The notes below the pieces were generated by a model. That model was given only the letters and a program-made list of their open reading frames with translations. It did not search any database and was not told where the DNA came from. Shown here piece after piece: positions 63,495 through 64,000 of a DNA stretch of 64,000 nucleotides. The stretch lies in contig NZ_BHZC01000001.1 of assembly GCF_003865135.1 (NCBI RefSeq), positions 6,944,001-7,008,000 on the forward strand, read 5' to 3'. How positions within the stretch are numbered: the first letter of the stretch is position 1; each line of letters begins with the position of its first letter. This DNA is from Streptomyces chrestomyceticus JCM 4735 (GTDB lineage: Bacteria; Actinomycetota; Actinomycetes; Streptomycetales; Streptomycetaceae). The position numbers and the translations under genes were made by a program.

Positions 63495-64000
63495 TCACCG
63501 CCCGCCCTTGCGGGCCGCCCGTACGTACTCCCGGTTCATCCTGGTGATGCTGAACAGCGGGATGCCCTTCGGGCAGGCGGTGGCGCACTCGCCGGCGAGG
63601 GTGCAGCCGCCGAAGCCCTCGTCGTCCATGGTGGTGACCATGTCCAGCACCCGGGACTCGCGTTCGGGCGTGCCCTGCGGGAGGACGTTGAGGTGGTTGA
63701 CCTTCGCCGAGGTGAACAGCATCGCCGAGCCGTTCGGGCAGGCCGCCACGCACGCGCCGCAGCCGATGCACTCCGCGTGCTCGAACGCGGAGTCGGCGTC
63801 CGGCTTCGGTACGGGCGTGGCGTGCGCCTCGGGTGCGGCGCCGGTCGGCGCGGTGATGTAGCCGCCGGACTGGATGATCCGGTCGAACGCGGACCGGTCG
63901 ACGACCAGGTCCCGTACGACGGGGAAGGCCGCCGCGCGCCACGGCTCGACGTCGATGGTGTCGCCGTCCCGGAAGGAGCGCATGTGGAGCTGGCAGGACG
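63495..64000 (-). CDS. sdhB: Succinate dehydrogenase/fumarate reductase iron-sulfur subunit (partial, 5' end beyond window)
   Basis: The C-terminal 168 codons of the iron-sulfur subunit. The window edge holds SCQLHMRSF, whose Cys is the last ligand of the [2Fe-2S] cluster. Then [12 protein letters not shown] and [16 protein letters not shown] supply ligands of the [4Fe-4S] and [3Fe-4S] clusters. The frame runs off the end of the window, so ATG 63983 is not the start. The layout fits the actinobacterial Sdh type with a single cytochrome b anchor. It is convergent to the M23 gene, 16 bp away. Confidence 0.9.
   Translation of the reverse strand, partial: SCQLHMRSFRDGDTIDVEPWRAAAFPVVRDLVVDRSAFDRIIQSGGYITAPTGAAPEAHATPVPKPDADSAFEHAECIGCGACVAACPNGSAMLFTSAKVNHLNVLPQGTPERESRVLDMVTTMDDEGFGGCTLAGECATACPKGIPLFSITRMNREYVRAARKGGR

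Overview
The window is a high-GC actinobacterial chromosome segment, almost certainly Streptomyces or a very close relative. The evidence is third-codon GC bias in every gene, frequent GTG starts, the fused order of division and wall (dcw) genes followed by pgeF-yggS-sepF-sepG-divIVA, actinobacterial proteins such as DUF3040, DUF2567 and the NYN protein, and a PriA-type HisA. I saw no rRNA or tRNA gene, CRISPR array, prophage or intact transposase.

Layout. 1-149: the end of an unidentified gene. 406-819: a DUF3040 membrane protein, then a terminator and a 270-bp tandem duplication in which each copy can fold into a long hairpin. 1529-6584 (minus): a MoxR ATPase / DUF58 / transglutaminase operon. 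6998-7555 (minus): a beta-carbonic anhydrase. 8061-26695 (plus): the dcw cluster rsmH-ftsL-ftsI-murE-murF-mraY-murD-ftsW-murG-ftsQ-ftsZ, then pgeF, a YggS-type PLP protein, sepF, sepG and divIVA. Most junctions are ATGA or GTGA overlaps, so synthesis of lipid II and assembly of the FtsZ ring are co-expressed. A promoter covered by three AGTGG repeats (MraZ-box layout) precedes rsmH, although no mraZ gene is seen. ftsZ has its own promoter region with a BldD-like site.

27125-30265 (minus): ileS behind an isoleucine T-box. 30882-33809 (plus): a DksA/TraR zinc-finger protein with a histone-like tail, a 210-bp MITE, lspA and an RluD-type pseudouridine synthase. 33973-43344: a CPA1 antiporter, an MscS channel, a dienelactone-hydrolase-like enzyme, a Tat-exported PhoD phosphatase, two paralogous DsbA-like membrane-anchored proteins with an upstream membrane protein, and a DUF2252 protein. 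43591-55653: dnaE, a 58-aa protein, a NYN nuclease-like protein, an ABC exporter pair, a DUF2567 protein, a 24-aa bL37-like protein, a YbaK deacylase, a LON-domain protein and a beta-helix-like membrane protein. 56137-61859 (plus): a histidine operon hisD-C-B-(54-aa membrane protein)-H-priA-RidA-hisF with overlapping genes. 61958-62547: a small toxin-antitoxin-like pair whose putative toxin carries a degenerate Fic motif. The window closes with a LysM/M23 endopeptidase and the 3' part of a succinate dehydrogenase iron-sulfur subunit.

Two genes (murE and the DUF2567 gene) have 5' coding regions that look interrupted by loss of one base in a homopolymer. These are either sequence errors or real shortened proteins with alternative starts.
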